Shown piece by piece: positions 1 to 9,625 of a DNA stretch of 64,000 bases. A program made the position numbers and the translations under genes. How positions within the stretch are numbered: position 1 is the stretch's first letter; every line of letters starts with the position of its first letter. The notes beneath the pieces are model-generated. The model ran no database searches. It was given only the letters and a program-made list of their open reading frames with translations, and was not told where the DNA came from. Source of the DNA: Arthrobacter sp. 18067 (lineage in GTDB: Bacteria; Actinomycetota; Actinomycetes; Actinomycetales; Micrococcaceae); the NCBI RefSeq assembly GCF_902706295.1, contig NZ_CACSJJ010000007.1, positions 62,001 to 126,000 of the forward strand, read 5' to 3'.

Positions 1-977
1 GCCTTACCGTCCGCAGCGCTAGCAGCTGTCGCAGCCGCATTAGCAGCAGCCTGGGCAGCCACGGCTTTCCCGTCGGCAGTAGATGCTGCGCTGGCAGCGT
101 TCGCGGCCTTAGCGTCGGCTGCAGCCGCTGCAGTGCCGGCATTGTTCGCAGTGGTCTGAGCACCTGCAGCTGCACTTGCCGCATTCGATGCGGCAGTCTG
201 CGCCGCCACCGCCTTGCCATCAGCAGTTGAAGCCGCAGAAGCGGCGGTATCAGCCGCAGTCTTGGCGTTGTTGGCCGCTGTCTGGGCAGCGCTGGCGGCA
301 GTTGCCGCATTAGCTGCTTTGGTGTCAGCCGTGGCGGCTGCGCTGGCTGCAGCATTCGCAGCCAGCTGGGCGTTGTCACCGGCAGTCTTTGCCTGATCGG
401 CCTTGGTCTGGGCCGCGACAGCCTTGCTGTCCGCCGTGGCTGCCGCAGTAGAAGCCGTAGCAGCTGCAGTTTTGGCCGCCGCGATATCGGTGTCCTGAAT
501 GTTGACCCAGTCCGCACCATCCCAGCGATGAATTATGTTGCCGGGCGTCTTGAACCAGTGATCGCCCACGACGTAGGCAGTGCCGGCGGGCTTTGTCGGC
601 CCACGGTAGTTGTTGTTCTTGCCATTCGCCGCTGCAGTGACCGTTGCAATGTCAGCCTTGGCCTGGAGCAGTGCCGCTTGCGCGGTTGTCATCTGGCCAT
701 CCAGAGTAGCTAGGTCGCCGTCCAGCACGGTCAGATCAGAGTTGAGCTGCTTGATGGTTTCCTTGTTGGCGGACAGCTCGGTAGCCAGCTCCGCGTCAAG
801 GTTGGCGAGAGCCACCGCGTTCTCAGCCAGGGCCTCAGCGGTAACCGCCCCGGGCAGGATGCCATTTGAGCCAACGGGCTCCATCGCCGGAACACTAAGA
901 GCCAGAGTCCTGCCGCTACGCCCGCTAGTGGAAAGGTCAGTCAGGGCCTGTTCAAGCGTTCGACGGTGTCGTGCCAT
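1..977 (-). CDS. Alanine-rich coiled-coil tail fibre or needle protein (3' end outside window)
   Basis: Reading frame from an ATG at 977 stays open to the left edge, so the C-terminus is missing. The first ~110 residues look like a collar with short coiled coil. A small compact segment follows (YRGPTKPAGTAYVVGDHW to WDGADWVNIQDT), of a type often seen between stalk parts in phage fibres. After that the protein is almost pure Ala/Thr/Asn/Asp/Lys. The phrase TADxKAVAAQ recurs at 70- and 49-residue intervals, both multiples of seven, as expected for a trimeric alanine coiled coil. It is the last gene seen in the late cluster, downstream of minor tail genes, and fits a receptor-binding or central fibre. 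Function is inferred from composition and position. Confidence 0.75.
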   Translation of the reverse strand, partial: MARHRRTLEQALTDLSTSGRSGRTLALSVPAMEPVGSNGILPGAVTAEALAENAVALANLDAELATELSANKETIKQLNSDLTVLDGDLATLDGQMTTAQAALLQAKADIATVTAAANGKNNNYRGPTKPAGTAYVVGDHWFKTPGNIIHRWDGADWVNIQDTDIAAAKTAAATASTAAATADSKAVAAQTKADQAKTAGDNAQLAANAAASAAATADTKAANAATAASAAQTAANNAKTAADTAASAASTADGKAVAAQTAASNAASAAAGAQTTANNAGTAAAAADAKAANAASAASTADGKAVAAQAAANAAATAASAADGK

Positions 978-979
978 TT

Positions 980-2158
980 TTAGTTGGGGTCCTTCTTCAT
1001 GTGGTCTTGGTCGTAAGGGTTCTCAAAGATGAGGCGCCCAATGTCGTCGGCGCCCTGCTCGCCCGGATCGATTTCGTAACCGATGACCCGGGCCAGCCCC
1101 TCGTAGCCGGGGGCACCTTCTGGGCCGGGCGGGAAGGGGAGGTCGCTGATTCGGATGAGCAGTTCTGAGCCGAGGATCGACTGATCGAAACCGTCGAGGC
1201 GGCAAGTAATCTCGGGCAGCACCAGCGGCCCGGACCGGGTGTCGCGAGCTAGCTTGGCCCAGTCGTTCAGCGTGGAGACTTGGGTGACAGTGTCCCGTTC
1301 GATCACAGCGTCTATGCGGGCATGGCCCGAACGAAGCAGGCCATCGTCCTGGTAAACGGCGGACATGATCGGGTCCTGCTTGATGGACGCTGTCCCGCCG
1401 CCGCCAGGGGTGCCCGCGACCCCGACAGGGTCGGGGGCCTTGCCTCGGGCTTGGAAGCTGTTTGCCCCGTCGAGGGCGTCGCCCTCAATCTCGTACTCAA
1501 GGATTTGCCCTGGATACGTCAGGACATATGGGCGGGTGGGGCGGCCGATCAGCGGGTACCCCATGTTGAGGGCTCGGTGCCTGACGAAACCGTCATCCCA
1601 AATGTCGATGATCCACTCGAACCCATCGGCCCGGTTGGACACTTCTTTCAGGAGTGAACCGTAGGTGCGGACGTCAGACGGCTTCCATGAGAAGTCGCGG
1701 CGCCGCCCGGACGGAGAATGCTGTGGCGTTTCCACGCCGATGCTGGCACCCAGCCCGTCGCCCTGCATCTCGTCCCAGAGGAACTTGCCAATGTCCAGCT
1801 GCTCGCGGTTGGTGAGCGCACCTTTGGTTCGGGCAGTGCGCCTATCGGGGTAGGACTCGAAAGAGGCCCCAGACACGTCCAGCTGGGAGCCGCTTCGGCC
1901 CCCACTGATCCTGGTGGTGTCTACGAAGCCGCCCCACCAGAGGGCGTTGTCGCGGTACGCGTACATTGCCAAGCGACCCTCACCACCGAAGACCGCGTTG
2001 GCGCGTCTGCCTATGTTCGGGTTCGGGATCGGGATGGTGGCGTCGAGGGAACCGGTCTTCCCGATGTACTTGGAGAGCCGGCCAATGTCCGCGTCGAAGC
2101 GCTCGATCGTGCGATCACCAACAACGGTGGCGAATTCAAGGCTCCACTTGGCTACCAC
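980..2158 (-). CDS. Minor tail protein (siphovirus baseplate/hub type)
   Basis: The 392-residue product starts at GTG 2158, overlapping the preceding minor-tail gene by 7 bp. The N-terminus (WSLEFATVVGDRTIERFDAD) and the following beta-rich body resemble the Gp37-like minor tail proteins that follow distal tail proteins in actinophages. Such proteins form the tail-tip hub. There is no signal peptide or membrane segment. It sits between another minor tail gene and the fibre. The family call rests on overall resemblance and gene order, not on a diagnostic motif. Confidence 0.7.
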   Translation of the reverse strand: MVAKWSLEFATVVGDRTIERFDADIGRLSKYIGKTGSLDATIPIPNPNIGRRANAVFGGEGRLAMYAYRDNALWWGGFVDTTRISGGRSGSQLDVSGASFESYPDRRTARTKGALTNREQLDIGKFLWDEMQGDGLGASIGVETPQHSPSGRRRDFSWKPSDVRTYGSLLKEVSNRADGFEWIIDIWDDGFVRHRALNMGYPLIGRPTRPYVLTYPGQILEYEIEGDALDGANSFQARGKAPDPVGVAGTPGGGGTASIKQDPIMSAVYQDDGLLRSGHARIDAVIERDTVTQVSTLNDWAKLARDTRSGPLVLPEITCRLDGFDQSILGSELLIRISDLPFPPGPEGAPGYEGLARVIGYEIDPGEQGADDIGRLIFENPYDQDHMKKDPN

Positions 2159-3021
2159 GTCACGTTGTCCAAAGTCAGGAAGAACTTGGAATCGGTCGAA
2201 GTCGTTGGGGCCGAACCGTAAGTCGAGTACTCCACGAGTCCGTCAGTGTTGACGTAGAGGAGCGCTGGACCACCCGAGGCGAGGTCGGTGCCAGTGAGGA
2301 TCAGGCGCTGCGCAGGTGGGGCAACGTTGACTGGGACCCGGAACGCCGGATACTTCTGTCCGGGCACGTGCGTCACCGACGTCGTCGTGGAACCAATGAC
2401 GCCCGACAGCCGCACCTCGCCGTCTGTGGACAGCTTGTAGGAAGGGGCGCCGGTGGCACCCGCCTTCCGGGTGTAGATGCCGATCAGCTCGACCTCGCCT
2501 GAGATGGATGGCGCCTGGTTGGCCAAGACCATCGGAGGTCGAATGTCGGTGCGATTCGCCGTCGACCAGCCACCATTGCCCGCTGACGTGCCAGCGATGA
2601 TCTTCACCTGAGCCAGACCTATGTGCGCCGCCGGGATCACCGGGGCAACAGGCTGGCCGGAAGCGGGATAGGCGCCCTTGAGGACGACCACGGACACAGC
2701 GTTGGGGGTCGATGCGGCCTCATCGACCTTCAACGCCACAATGTCGATCCGGTCGCGGGACGCATCCCCAACCTCGAAGGTGCCGTTCTCAGCGACCGTC
2801 ACGGTGGCCACATAGGCCCCGCCGTCACCAGTCGAGGCGGCAATGACCGCGCGGCCAAGGGCGACCTGGAATCCCATGCCGGCCGTCTTGCCTACAGTCA
2901 GGCCAGTATGCACACCCGAACGAACAGCCAGGCCGGTGCCGGTCGGGGCAAGGCCAAGAGCGGTCTGCTGCCGGTGGGCGTCCGCTGCAAGCGTCACCGC
3001 ACCAGTCGTAATGATTGTCAT
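2152..3021 (-). CDS. Minor tail protein
   Basis: I place the start at ATG 3021, not at the in-frame ATG 3087. The 3021 codon has a purine-rich AGGA upstream and avoids a long overlap with the preceding gene, which stops at 3029. The 289-residue product is beta-rich and Gly/Thr/Val-rich. Its N-terminal half (TGAVTLAADAHRQQTALGLA) resembles actinophage minor tail proteins located between Dit and the fibre, and its C-terminal half looks like a beta-sandwich. It is coupled to both neighbours and is probably part of the tail tip. No catalytic motif was seen. Confidence 0.65.
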   Translation of the reverse strand: MTIITTGAVTLAADAHRQQTALGLAPTGTGLAVRSGVHTGLTVGKTAGMGFQVALGRAVIAASTGDGGAYVATVTVAENGTFEVGDASRDRIDIVALKVDEAASTPNAVSVVVLKGAYPASGQPVAPVIPAAHIGLAQVKIIAGTSAGNGGWSTANRTDIRPPMVLANQAPSISGEVELIGIYTRKAGATGAPSYKLSTDGEVRLSGVIGSTTTSVTHVPGQKYPAFRVPVNVAPPAQRLILTGTDLASGGPALLYVNTDGLVEYSTYGSAPTTSTDSKFFLTLDNVTW

Positions 3022-3028
3022 CAGAGTC

Positions 3029-3877
3029 CTACATGGTTGCGTCACGCCATTGCGTGACAAGGGAAGCGTTGGAATTGCCGGACCCACGGAAACGCACAGT
3101 GGTCAGGCCGGGTCGGAGCGTCAGCTCCTCGATCAAGGCACCGCGGTCAGCGCCGTTCAGCGGCGTAGCGTTCAACCTGACCGACCCCTCGTTGGTGTCG
3201 ACGGTCAGGGCCTCACCGAGGCCGATGCTCAGGTTGAAGCGGGTGGTGCGGACACCCTCGCCGTCGACCAATGTGATGGACGGCTGGGAGACTGGGCCGT
3301 TGATCGTGAACACCGGGCTGGAAGGGTCCGTGCCGGTATTGATCGCCTGAGCCTCGCCAGGGTTGGTGAGCGCCGTGGAGTACTGGGCGGGGTACGTGAT
3401 CGGGTAAGCCACGGCAGGCGCCCGGGTCTGCAACCCAGATGACACTGTGTGCAGGCTGGGGGAGTACCGGCGCGGGTCCGTGGCAACGAACTCGATGGTC
3501 GCGTGAGCCAGCTGAACGTTGCCTGGCATGGTGGGCATGTCAAAGTTGGTGACTCTGACAAAGGCAATCTCTGGTTCGATGCCATAGCCAAGGTCGACGT
3601 AAAGCTCATGCTCCTCGTCGTCGATGACCATGGCCTTCCGAAGCTGACGCTTCGGCATCGTTGTCGTGTGCCCGTTGGCGGGGTCCGACGCAATGTCCAG
3701 GTCCATCGTGATGACGCGCTTGGAAGCGAGAAGCCCCCCGATCATCGAGCCGTTACGCCGTGATCGAGGGGCCGAACCATTCACAATGTCCGGGCGGTCT
3801 TCCCACCCGTCTATGCTCTGGATGAAGTAGATGCCGGTGTCGTCGCCAAGGTTCAAGCCCTTGAACTTGACCTGCAT
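3029..3877 (-). CDS. Distal tail protein (Dit-like)
   Basis: The 282-residue product directly follows the tape measure gene, and its ATG at 3877 abuts the tape measure stop. This is the usual Dit position in siphoviruses. The N-terminus (LGDDTGIYFIQSIDGWEDRP) and the later pattern of a small beta domain followed by a galectin-like beta domain match the siphovirus tail component family. Dit forms the hexameric hub joining tail tube and tip. Context and sequence agree, so the call is fairly firm, although the galectin-like domain is inferred from the strand pattern alone. Confidence 0.8.
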   Translation of the reverse strand: MQVKFKGLNLGDDTGIYFIQSIDGWEDRPDIVNGSAPRSRRNGSMIGGLLASKRVITMDLDIASDPANGHTTTMPKRQLRKAMVIDDEEHELYVDLGYGIEPEIAFVRVTNFDMPTMPGNVQLAHATIEFVATDPRRYSPSLHTVSSGLQTRAPAVAYPITYPAQYSTALTNPGEAQAINTGTDPSSPVFTINGPVSQPSITLVDGEGVRTTRFNLSIGLGEALTVDTNEGSVRLNATPLNGADRGALIEELTLRPGLTTVRFRGSGNSNASLVTQWRDATM

Positions 3878-6800
3878 TTAGAAACCCTCCAAAGGTGCTG
3901 TGAGCCCTTCGCGCTTGGCTCGGCGCATCAGCGCACGTGCCACGTCGTCAGGGCCGGAATCGGACTGTTGAATGTAGCGATCGATGTTGACCGTGGTCGT
4001 GCCGGTGCGGGACCGTTGCACTCCGCGTTCAGCAGCGATGCCGCCGTTCTCGTAGACGCCGACGTCCTGACCCAGCAGCCGCCCAGTTTCACGCCAGATT
4101 TCGACGGACCTTGCCCGCTTGCTGGAGGCCAGTGGAATGAACGCCTCACCGCCCGTGGCCTTTTCAGCGAAGATGCGGAACTGGGACGCGGCGGAGTAAA
4201 TCTTGGCGTAGGACGGGTCCTCGACCGAGATGCCACCGTTTTCGAAAGCCGTCCAACCCGGGGCGAACTTCTTCGACCAGGTGCGGCCATCATGGATGGC
4301 ACCGTTCTCAGCTGAGGGCCGGCGGATCATGGGCGGGATGTTGTCCAGCGCGGAAGTGTCCACGCCCGTGATCTGTGCCCAGATACTCACCTTTCGGGGA
4401 GCAGCCGCATCATCAAGCTTCTTCCGCGCCTGCTCCAAGGCCCACGCATCAGCGAAGGCTTGCAGGGACGCAGAGTAGTTGCCGTCCTTGACCGCAAGGA
4501 TCTTGGCCAAAGCATCGCTCAGGCCAGGGACGTCCTTCGCGGCCCGCATGATCGCGGTGAAATCCCCGCGGTTCCACTGCTCCTGAGTCGTGCCGGTCAG
4601 CTGCTGGATGGTCAGCTGCGCCTGCTGGGGAAGCGCCTTCAACTGGGCCTCGTAGGTTCCCTGCGCAAAGTTCAGCGCGTGAGCCTTGGCCTCATCGATC
4701 GACACCTTGGCCGGGTCGGGCTGTGCCAGCAGCCAGGCAGAGAACTCCTGCCCGTCAAACTGGTAGCCAGCATCCTGCACAGCCTTCATGACCTCTTGGA
4801 ACTGCTGGGCGGTGGCACTGAACGTGGCACGTAGCTCCCAGTCCTTGCCGAAGAACGTGTCCCATTCCTTCTTCAAAGCCTCCGGGGCGATCCCGGCAGC
4901 CTTTGCGATCTCGTTGAGGGCGGTGTTGTTCTTCGACACGATGGCGAGCGCTTCATCAGCGGCCACCTGCGGTGTCTTCCCGGCCAGGGTTGCCGCATCG
5001 TATGCGGCCTGCGCCTCAACCAGGATGGAGTCAGCGGCGGACTTCATGGTCTTATGAAGGTCCCGGCCAACCGCCGACGTTTCACTCAGGAGCCCGGTCG
5101 TGTTGAAGATCGAGTCGCCCGCCTGAGCAATGGACTCAGCCATCGACTTGGCCTGCTCAACAGCTGCCGCAGCCGCATCAGCAGCCGCGATCTGGGCCTC
5201 GCGGGCAGACAGCTTGCCGCCGCTCTGCAGCAGCTCCAGCGCCTTTCGAATGGCGCCGATCTTCCCTGCAGCATCAATCGAGTTGTCCCCGATCGTCTGC
5301 ATGGCAGCAGCCATCTGACGGGCAGCTTCGCCCGTCGTGCCAGTAGCATCGCCAAGACCCTTGTACACAGCCGCGGCCAGTTCGGCCTCGTTGCGCGACT
5401 TCTCGATGTTCCCGACCAGGTGGTCGACGTCGGAGAAGTTCAGGTTCTTGAGTGCATCCCTGGACAGGTTGAGCTGGCCCTCGAATTCTTGGACCCTGCG
5501 CGTGCCCTCATCGAACCCGCCATAGTCGGCACGGAGCTTGAGTGCATCCTTCAAACCAATCAGCTGACTGTGCAGCTTGTCGTAAGCCGGTCCGCCATTG
5601 GTGATGGACTTGGTGACCTCAGCCAGGTTCAGGCCGAGGATCTTCGCTGACTCGTTCGCGGCCTTGGAGCCGCGGGTGAGGTTCGCCCAGCCGTCGCCCG
5701 CCTTATCAATGTCCGTCCACGACTTAGCGATCAGGGACAGCGTCTGAGCCGTTGCCTGCCCGGTCTGCGCATCCATGCTGGCTGACAGGGCGTCAACCCG
5801 CTGCTTGGCCTCAGCCTGCGCAGCACCGTAGGCGCCCAGAGCGATACCAGCACCAGCCAACGCCAGCCCCCACGGACCACCCATCAGGGTCATCAGGCCG
5901 GAGGCCGCGTTCATAATGCCGGTCCGCATTACCGTGGCTGTCGTGTTCAGGTTCGCCCGCAGGGGCGACATGCCATCCACGCGCGCCTGCTCGTTCAAGG
6001 TCTGCAACGACTTGGTGAACGAACCGGCAGTGTTGGTCGCATTCTCGAACATGACCCGGGTGGCGGAGAACTTCCCCATCTGCTCCACCGTCTTACCGGC
6101 GAGCGCACCCTGCTCCAGCCACTGGTCACGCAGCTTGGAGAACAAGGGGCCCTGATCAAACTTCTGGAACACACCGCCGATTTGGTTCTTGAGCAGCAGG
6201 AATGCACCGATCCCCAGTACTGCCTGACCTAGCGGTCCGGGCAGAGCGTTGAATACGTCAAGGATTCCGTTCACGCCGTCGAACACGGCCTTCACCGGCC
6301 CAGCCAGTCCCTCGACGCGGTTCGTTACGAACTGAGTGAGTTGTGGGGCGAGCCGTTCAAGGTTGCCCGACACGGCAGACACGGAATCATCGATCGTGCC
6401 CATGACGCTGTTTACTAGCGGGGCGAGCCCGCGGAACGCGGCGCCGGCCACTCCAGACAGCTGCCCGAAGCTGGATGCTATCGAACCCATGGACGGGCCT
6501 ATGTCACGCACCAGGTCGCGGAGTCCGCTGAACCCCTTCAACACGCCATCCTGGAATTTGATGTTGCCTATGACTCGGGCAACACCAGTCAGGAGCGAAC
6601 CACCAAGGTCACCGGACACCTGCAGCAGGCGGCTAAGCCAGCCAGCAGATTCGCCAAGGGACCGGCCGACGTCCTTCACACCCGTGTTCAGTTCGGAAGC
6701 GCCGGACCTTGCCCCATCGAAGATGGTGGAAAGGCGGGACTGGAACGGCTCAGCGAGCATGATGTCAGCGACGTTGCGGAGGCTGGAGCGAAGCCCGTCG

Positions 6801-8683
6801 AGGCCGGTCGCGCCACCGTCATTCGCAGCCCTCGTGAGGGCCTTGAAAATGTCGACCACCGCACCGCCCGTCGCCCACATGTCCTGCAGCGACTCGGTGC
6901 CCTTCTCGATCCAGCGGTTGATGTTGCCCAGCCGGTCGGCATCGGCAATCCAGTTGTCGAATCGGGTAGAGATTTCGGTTAGCCAAGTCCCGAACTTGGG
7001 AAGGTAGGCAGAGCCTCGAAGGCCCAGCCGGTTGATCGCGTCAGTCAGTGGTTCGGCGGCACCGGACGCGTTGTCGAAGCCAAGCGCCAGGTTGTCGAAC
7101 ATTCGGGTCAGGTCGCCGTTGCCGGCCACCTTCTCCAGCGAGTCGAGGACCCCGCGGTAGAAGGACGCAACATGGGGGGCCGTCTTGGTCAGGCCGTCAC
7201 GGAAATGGGGGAGCGTGTTGTCCACGAAGGACTGGATGCTGTCGCCCATCCCGTCCCAGAACGCTGCCTGGACTGGCTGCTGGACAGACTCCCACGTTCC
7301 CTTAAGGGCAGTGGCAGCTGCCCTCGCATTGGCGGGGAGCTTCGCCAGAGCCTTAGCGTCCCCATCCACCGCCTTCTTGAAGTCCTCGAAAGCAGCGGTC
7401 GTAACTAACACGGTTGCTGTCACAGCGGCCAGAGCGGTTGGTGCCATGGCCATCAGGCCGACCGTATTCAGGACGCCCTCACCAATGGAGAGCAGGCCAC
7501 TCGTTGCGAACGCCAGGGAGTCCACGATGGAACCGATGGCCGCACTGATTCCGCCGGCCTTCAAAGTGAACGTGTCGAACTTGGTGAAGACCCGTTCAAT
7601 CGTTCGGGCCGTCTCGTTCAGCACGTTCATGCCGGCAAGGGACTTGAGCATCCCTTCGGCGACGATCAACGACTTCTCGTTGACCTTCACAAAGATGTTG
7701 GCTGTCCGTGGGCGGGACGCATACGCAAGCTGTGCTGCCACCGCACCCAGGCCGACCGGTTCAGCCTTCACCTTGGCCTTGAGGTCGTCCAGACGCTTTT
7801 CGTATTCGTGGCGGACCTTCTCGGCCTCCACGCCAGCCTTGTGCTGCAGGTCCTCCCAGACCTTGTCCATCTTCGGACCCAGCGACCACTGATACCACGG
7901 GTCGTTCTTGAGCATGCCGGTCAGGTTGTCCCGGTAGTTCCCGAACATCGAGTCGTACATGGCCTGCGTGCTGCGCCGCTTGCCCTCGTTCAGACGGTCA
8001 ATCTGATCGTTGACGCGCCGCAGCTCCTCACCTGCTTGGGCGATTCGCGCATTGTCGTCGGCCTGCAGAATGTCCTGCATCGAAGTCCGCTGTGCACGAC
8101 TGAACCTAGCCCACTGGCCGTTCAGCTTCTCAAAGGAGCCGTTCAGGTCGGAGCCGACGATTTGGGACATGCGGGACAGCTGCTTGTTTGAGCCCGCCAG
8201 CTTGTCGGCCAGTTTCTGAATCTCGGTAAACCCGGAGGAGTCGAGCGATTCGCGGAACTGCTTGTTGATCGACAGCATGGACCGCGCTTGCAGCTGCCAG
8301 CGCCGGAACCCGTCGATCGACTTTCGGGTCGAGTCTTCCTCGAACCCGGCAAACCTCATCCGGTCAAGGAACGCCTGGCGCTGGGCCTTGGACAGTTCCC
8401 CATATGAGCCGCGCAGCTGGTCAACGAACTGTGTGACCTGCTTGCTGCGGCCCGCATCAAAGCCAACGTCGACGTTGACCTTGGCCTCACGCGCCATACG
8501 CTCCAGCTCGCGAATTTCAGCCCGGGCTTTGGCCCGGTTGAACTCGACTTCGCCAGTGACATTGATCGTGGGCTTATACGTTTTGAGCTCTCGCTCAACC
8601 TGATTCTTGGTGTCGTGGCGGAAGCCCTTGGCATCCGGACGCACCCTGACGCCTACGGCGCCGATCAGTTCTAGTTTCGACAC
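3878..8683 (-). CDS. Tape measure protein
   Basis: This is the largest gene in the prophage (1601 residues from GTG 8683). GTG 8683 is preferred over ATG 8821 because GGGGA lies just upstream and because starting at 8821 would overlap the chaperone reading frame. The protein has a long helical N-terminal part, several hydrophobic stretches in the middle (for example TALAAVTATVLVTTAAF and GGPWGLALAGAGIALG), Ala-rich helices, and a short C-terminal domain. These are standard for tape measure proteins, which set tail length and are ejected with the DNA. It follows the G/GT chaperone pair, as in nearly all siphoviruses. No lytic transglycosylase or peptidase motif stood out. Confidence 0.92.
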   Translation of the reverse strand: MSKLELIGAVGVRVRPDAKGFRHDTKNQVERELKTYKPTINVTGEVEFNRAKARAEIRELERMAREAKVNVDVGFDAGRSKQVTQFVDQLRGSYGELSKAQRQAFLDRMRFAGFEEDSTRKSIDGFRRWQLQARSMLSINKQFRESLDSSGFTEIQKLADKLAGSNKQLSRMSQIVGSDLNGSFEKLNGQWARFSRAQRTSMQDILQADDNARIAQAGEELRRVNDQIDRLNEGKRRSTQAMYDSMFGNYRDNLTGMLKNDPWYQWSLGPKMDKVWEDLQHKAGVEAEKVRHEYEKRLDDLKAKVKAEPVGLGAVAAQLAYASRPRTANIFVKVNEKSLIVAEGMLKSLAGMNVLNETARTIERVFTKFDTFTLKAGGISAAIGSIVDSLAFATSGLLSIGEGVLNTVGLMAMAPTALAAVTATVLVTTAAFEDFKKAVDGDAKALAKLPANARAAATALKGTWESVQQPVQAAFWDGMGDSIQSFVDNTLPHFRDGLTKTAPHVASFYRGVLDSLEKVAGNGDLTRMFDNLALGFDNASGAAEPLTDAINRLGLRGSAYLPKFGTWLTEISTRFDNWIADADRLGNINRWIEKGTESLQDMWATGGAVVDIFKALTRAANDGGATGLDGLRSSLRNVADIMLAEPFQSRLSTIFDGARSGASELNTGVKDVGRSLGESAGWLSRLLQVSGDLGGSLLTGVARVIGNIKFQDGVLKGFSGLRDLVRDIGPSMGSIASSFGQLSGVAGAAFRGLAPLVNSVMGTIDDSVSAVSGNLERLAPQLTQFVTNRVEGLAGPVKAVFDGVNGILDVFNALPGPLGQAVLGIGAFLLLKNQIGGVFQKFDQGPLFSKLRDQWLEQGALAGKTVEQMGKFSATRVMFENATNTAGSFTKSLQTLNEQARVDGMSPLRANLNTTATVMRTGIMNAASGLMTLMGGPWGLALAGAGIALGAYGAAQAEAKQRVDALSASMDAQTGQATAQTLSLIAKSWTDIDKAGDGWANLTRGSKAANESAKILGLNLAEVTKSITNGGPAYDKLHSQLIGLKDALKLRADYGGFDEGTRRVQEFEGQLNLSRDALKNLNFSDVDHLVGNIEKSRNEAELAAAVYKGLGDATGTTGEAARQMAAAMQTIGDNSIDAAGKIGAIRKALELLQSGGKLSAREAQIAAADAAAAAVEQAKSMAESIAQAGDSIFNTTGLLSETSAVGRDLHKTMKSAADSILVEAQAAYDAATLAGKTPQVAADEALAIVSKNNTALNEIAKAAGIAPEALKKEWDTFFGKDWELRATFSATAQQFQEVMKAVQDAGYQFDGQEFSAWLLAQPDPAKVSIDEAKAHALNFAQGTYEAQLKALPQQAQLTIQQLTGTTQEQWNRGDFTAIMRAAKDVPGLSDALAKILAVKDGNYSASLQAFADAWALEQARKKLDDAAAPRKVSIWAQITGVDTSALDNIPPMIRRPSAENGAIHDGRTWSKKFAPGWTAFENGGISVEDPSYAKIYSAASQFRIFAEKATGGEAFIPLASSKRARSVEIWRETGRLLGQDVGVYENGGIAAERGVQRSRTGTTTVNIDRYIQQSDSGPDDVARALMRRAKREGLTAPLEGF

Positions 8684-8694
8684 ATAATCCCCGC

Positions 8695-9485
8695 TTATCC
8701 AAAGAGTTTGAGGACGTCCATGACCGTCGTGGCCTTGGGCGTCGGAGTATCCGCCTTGCCCGTTTCTCGCCACTCGGCCGGACCGACCACGGGGAACTCG
8801 GGCGCTTCGCCTGCCTCCCACTGCGGGAGGTAGCGGAGCAGCGCGTTGACCGAATTGATGAGCTGCGCCATCAGGCGCCTGTCCTCGGTCCAGGACTTCC
8901 GATCGAGCAGAGCAATCAGCTCCGGATCGGACTCACGCGTTTCCGCGGACTCGTCGTCGCCCTTTGGGGCGGACATGATTGCGGTGAAGGTTGCGCCCTC
9001 GGGAAGGTTGCGCAGCATGGCCCTGATCAGCCGGGCAGACCCGGGAATTTCCTCGGCAAGGAATCCGGCCAGGTCGTACCGGTAGTGCAGGAGCAGGTCC
9101 GTGTAGACCGCTTCGCCATGCTCGTCAATCAGTTCTCCGAGGGCGAGGCTTCCCCCAGCTCTGCCACGGTGTTGAGCGCGTCAAACAGCTCTTCCCAGAC
9201 GGCGGGATCGTCACCGATCGCATCCTTCAACTTGGTGAAGTGCGACTTGGACTTGGCGGAAATCTTGAAGATTTCGGCGTACATGTCCCACTTGTCCCAG
9301 CTCTCACCCTCCGCGCCTTCCTCGTAGAACTCGGCGGAGTTGAGAGATGCAATGCGTTCGCGCTTCTCCTTGGGCAGGCGAAGCGGGTTCAGGAAGACAA
9401 GAGTGTCGTCACCGACAAACACCGTGTAGTTTCCGTACTTCTTGTCTGCGGCGTTCTGAATGTCGGTCAGGGTTACCTGAGTCAT
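8695..9485 (-). CDS. Tail assembly chaperone GT, made by -1 frameshift
   Basis: A second reading frame is open from the slippery region down to 8695 and is offset by exactly -1 from the upstream chaperone gene. The upstream gene reads CTG GGG GAA across a GGGGGAA run at 9156-9150. A -1 slip there continues as AGC CTC GCC (S-L-A-L-G-E-L-I-D-E-H-G-E) and stays open for 151 residues, giving a fusion of about 263 residues. There is no convincing independent start upstream of 9018. This is the lambda G/GT arrangement, where the fusion binds the tape measure protein during tail assembly. The heptamer is not a perfect XXXYYYZ because the A-site tRNA-Glu would pair imperfectly after the slip. Confidence 0.8.
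9129..9485 (-). CDS. Tail assembly chaperone G (unshifted product)
   Basis: The 118-residue acidic helical protein starts at ATG 9485 and stops at 9129, 21 codons past the frameshift site. It lies between the major tail protein and the tape measure, the invariant location of the gpG-like chaperone. No enzymatic motif is present. In lambda the short form is made in excess over the frameshifted GT form, and the same logic is expected here. Its acidic tail (LNTVAELGEASPSEN) is the part replaced in the frameshifted product. Confidence 0.82.
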   Translation of the reverse strand: MTQVTLTDIQNAADKKYGNYTVFVGDDTLVFLNPLRLPKEKRERIASLNSAEFYEEGAEGESWDKWDMYAEIFKISAKSKSHFTKLKDAIGDDPAVWEELFDALNTVAELGEASPSEN

Positions 9486-9583
9486 TGGGCTCCTCTTTCA
9501 AAGCGAATGGGAATCGGAGTGTCTTGTTCAATCCGCGACCGCGTTCAAGCTCGTTGAACACGGACGCCGGTTGAACACGGCGA

Positions 9584-9616
9584 ACAGCCGGGACCAGGCA
9601 TGAACCCAGTCCCGGC
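9584..9616 (-). other. Strong hairpin after the major tail gene
   Basis: A nine-base perfect arm (AGCCGGGAC / GTCCCGGCT) lies just downstream of the major tail protein stop. No T-run follows on the minus strand, so it is not a classical terminator. It could protect the 3' end of the abundant major tail mRNA or attenuate reading into the chaperone genes. Two copies of GTTGAACACGG lie next to it (9552-9579). Confidence 0.55.
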
Positions 9617-9625
9617 TGCGGGTGA

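Noticed and set aside
1..480. Alanine-rich repeats as an assembly artefact or non-coding repeat
   Set aside because: The frame stays open, the repeats keep heptad phase, and the position fits a tail fibre.
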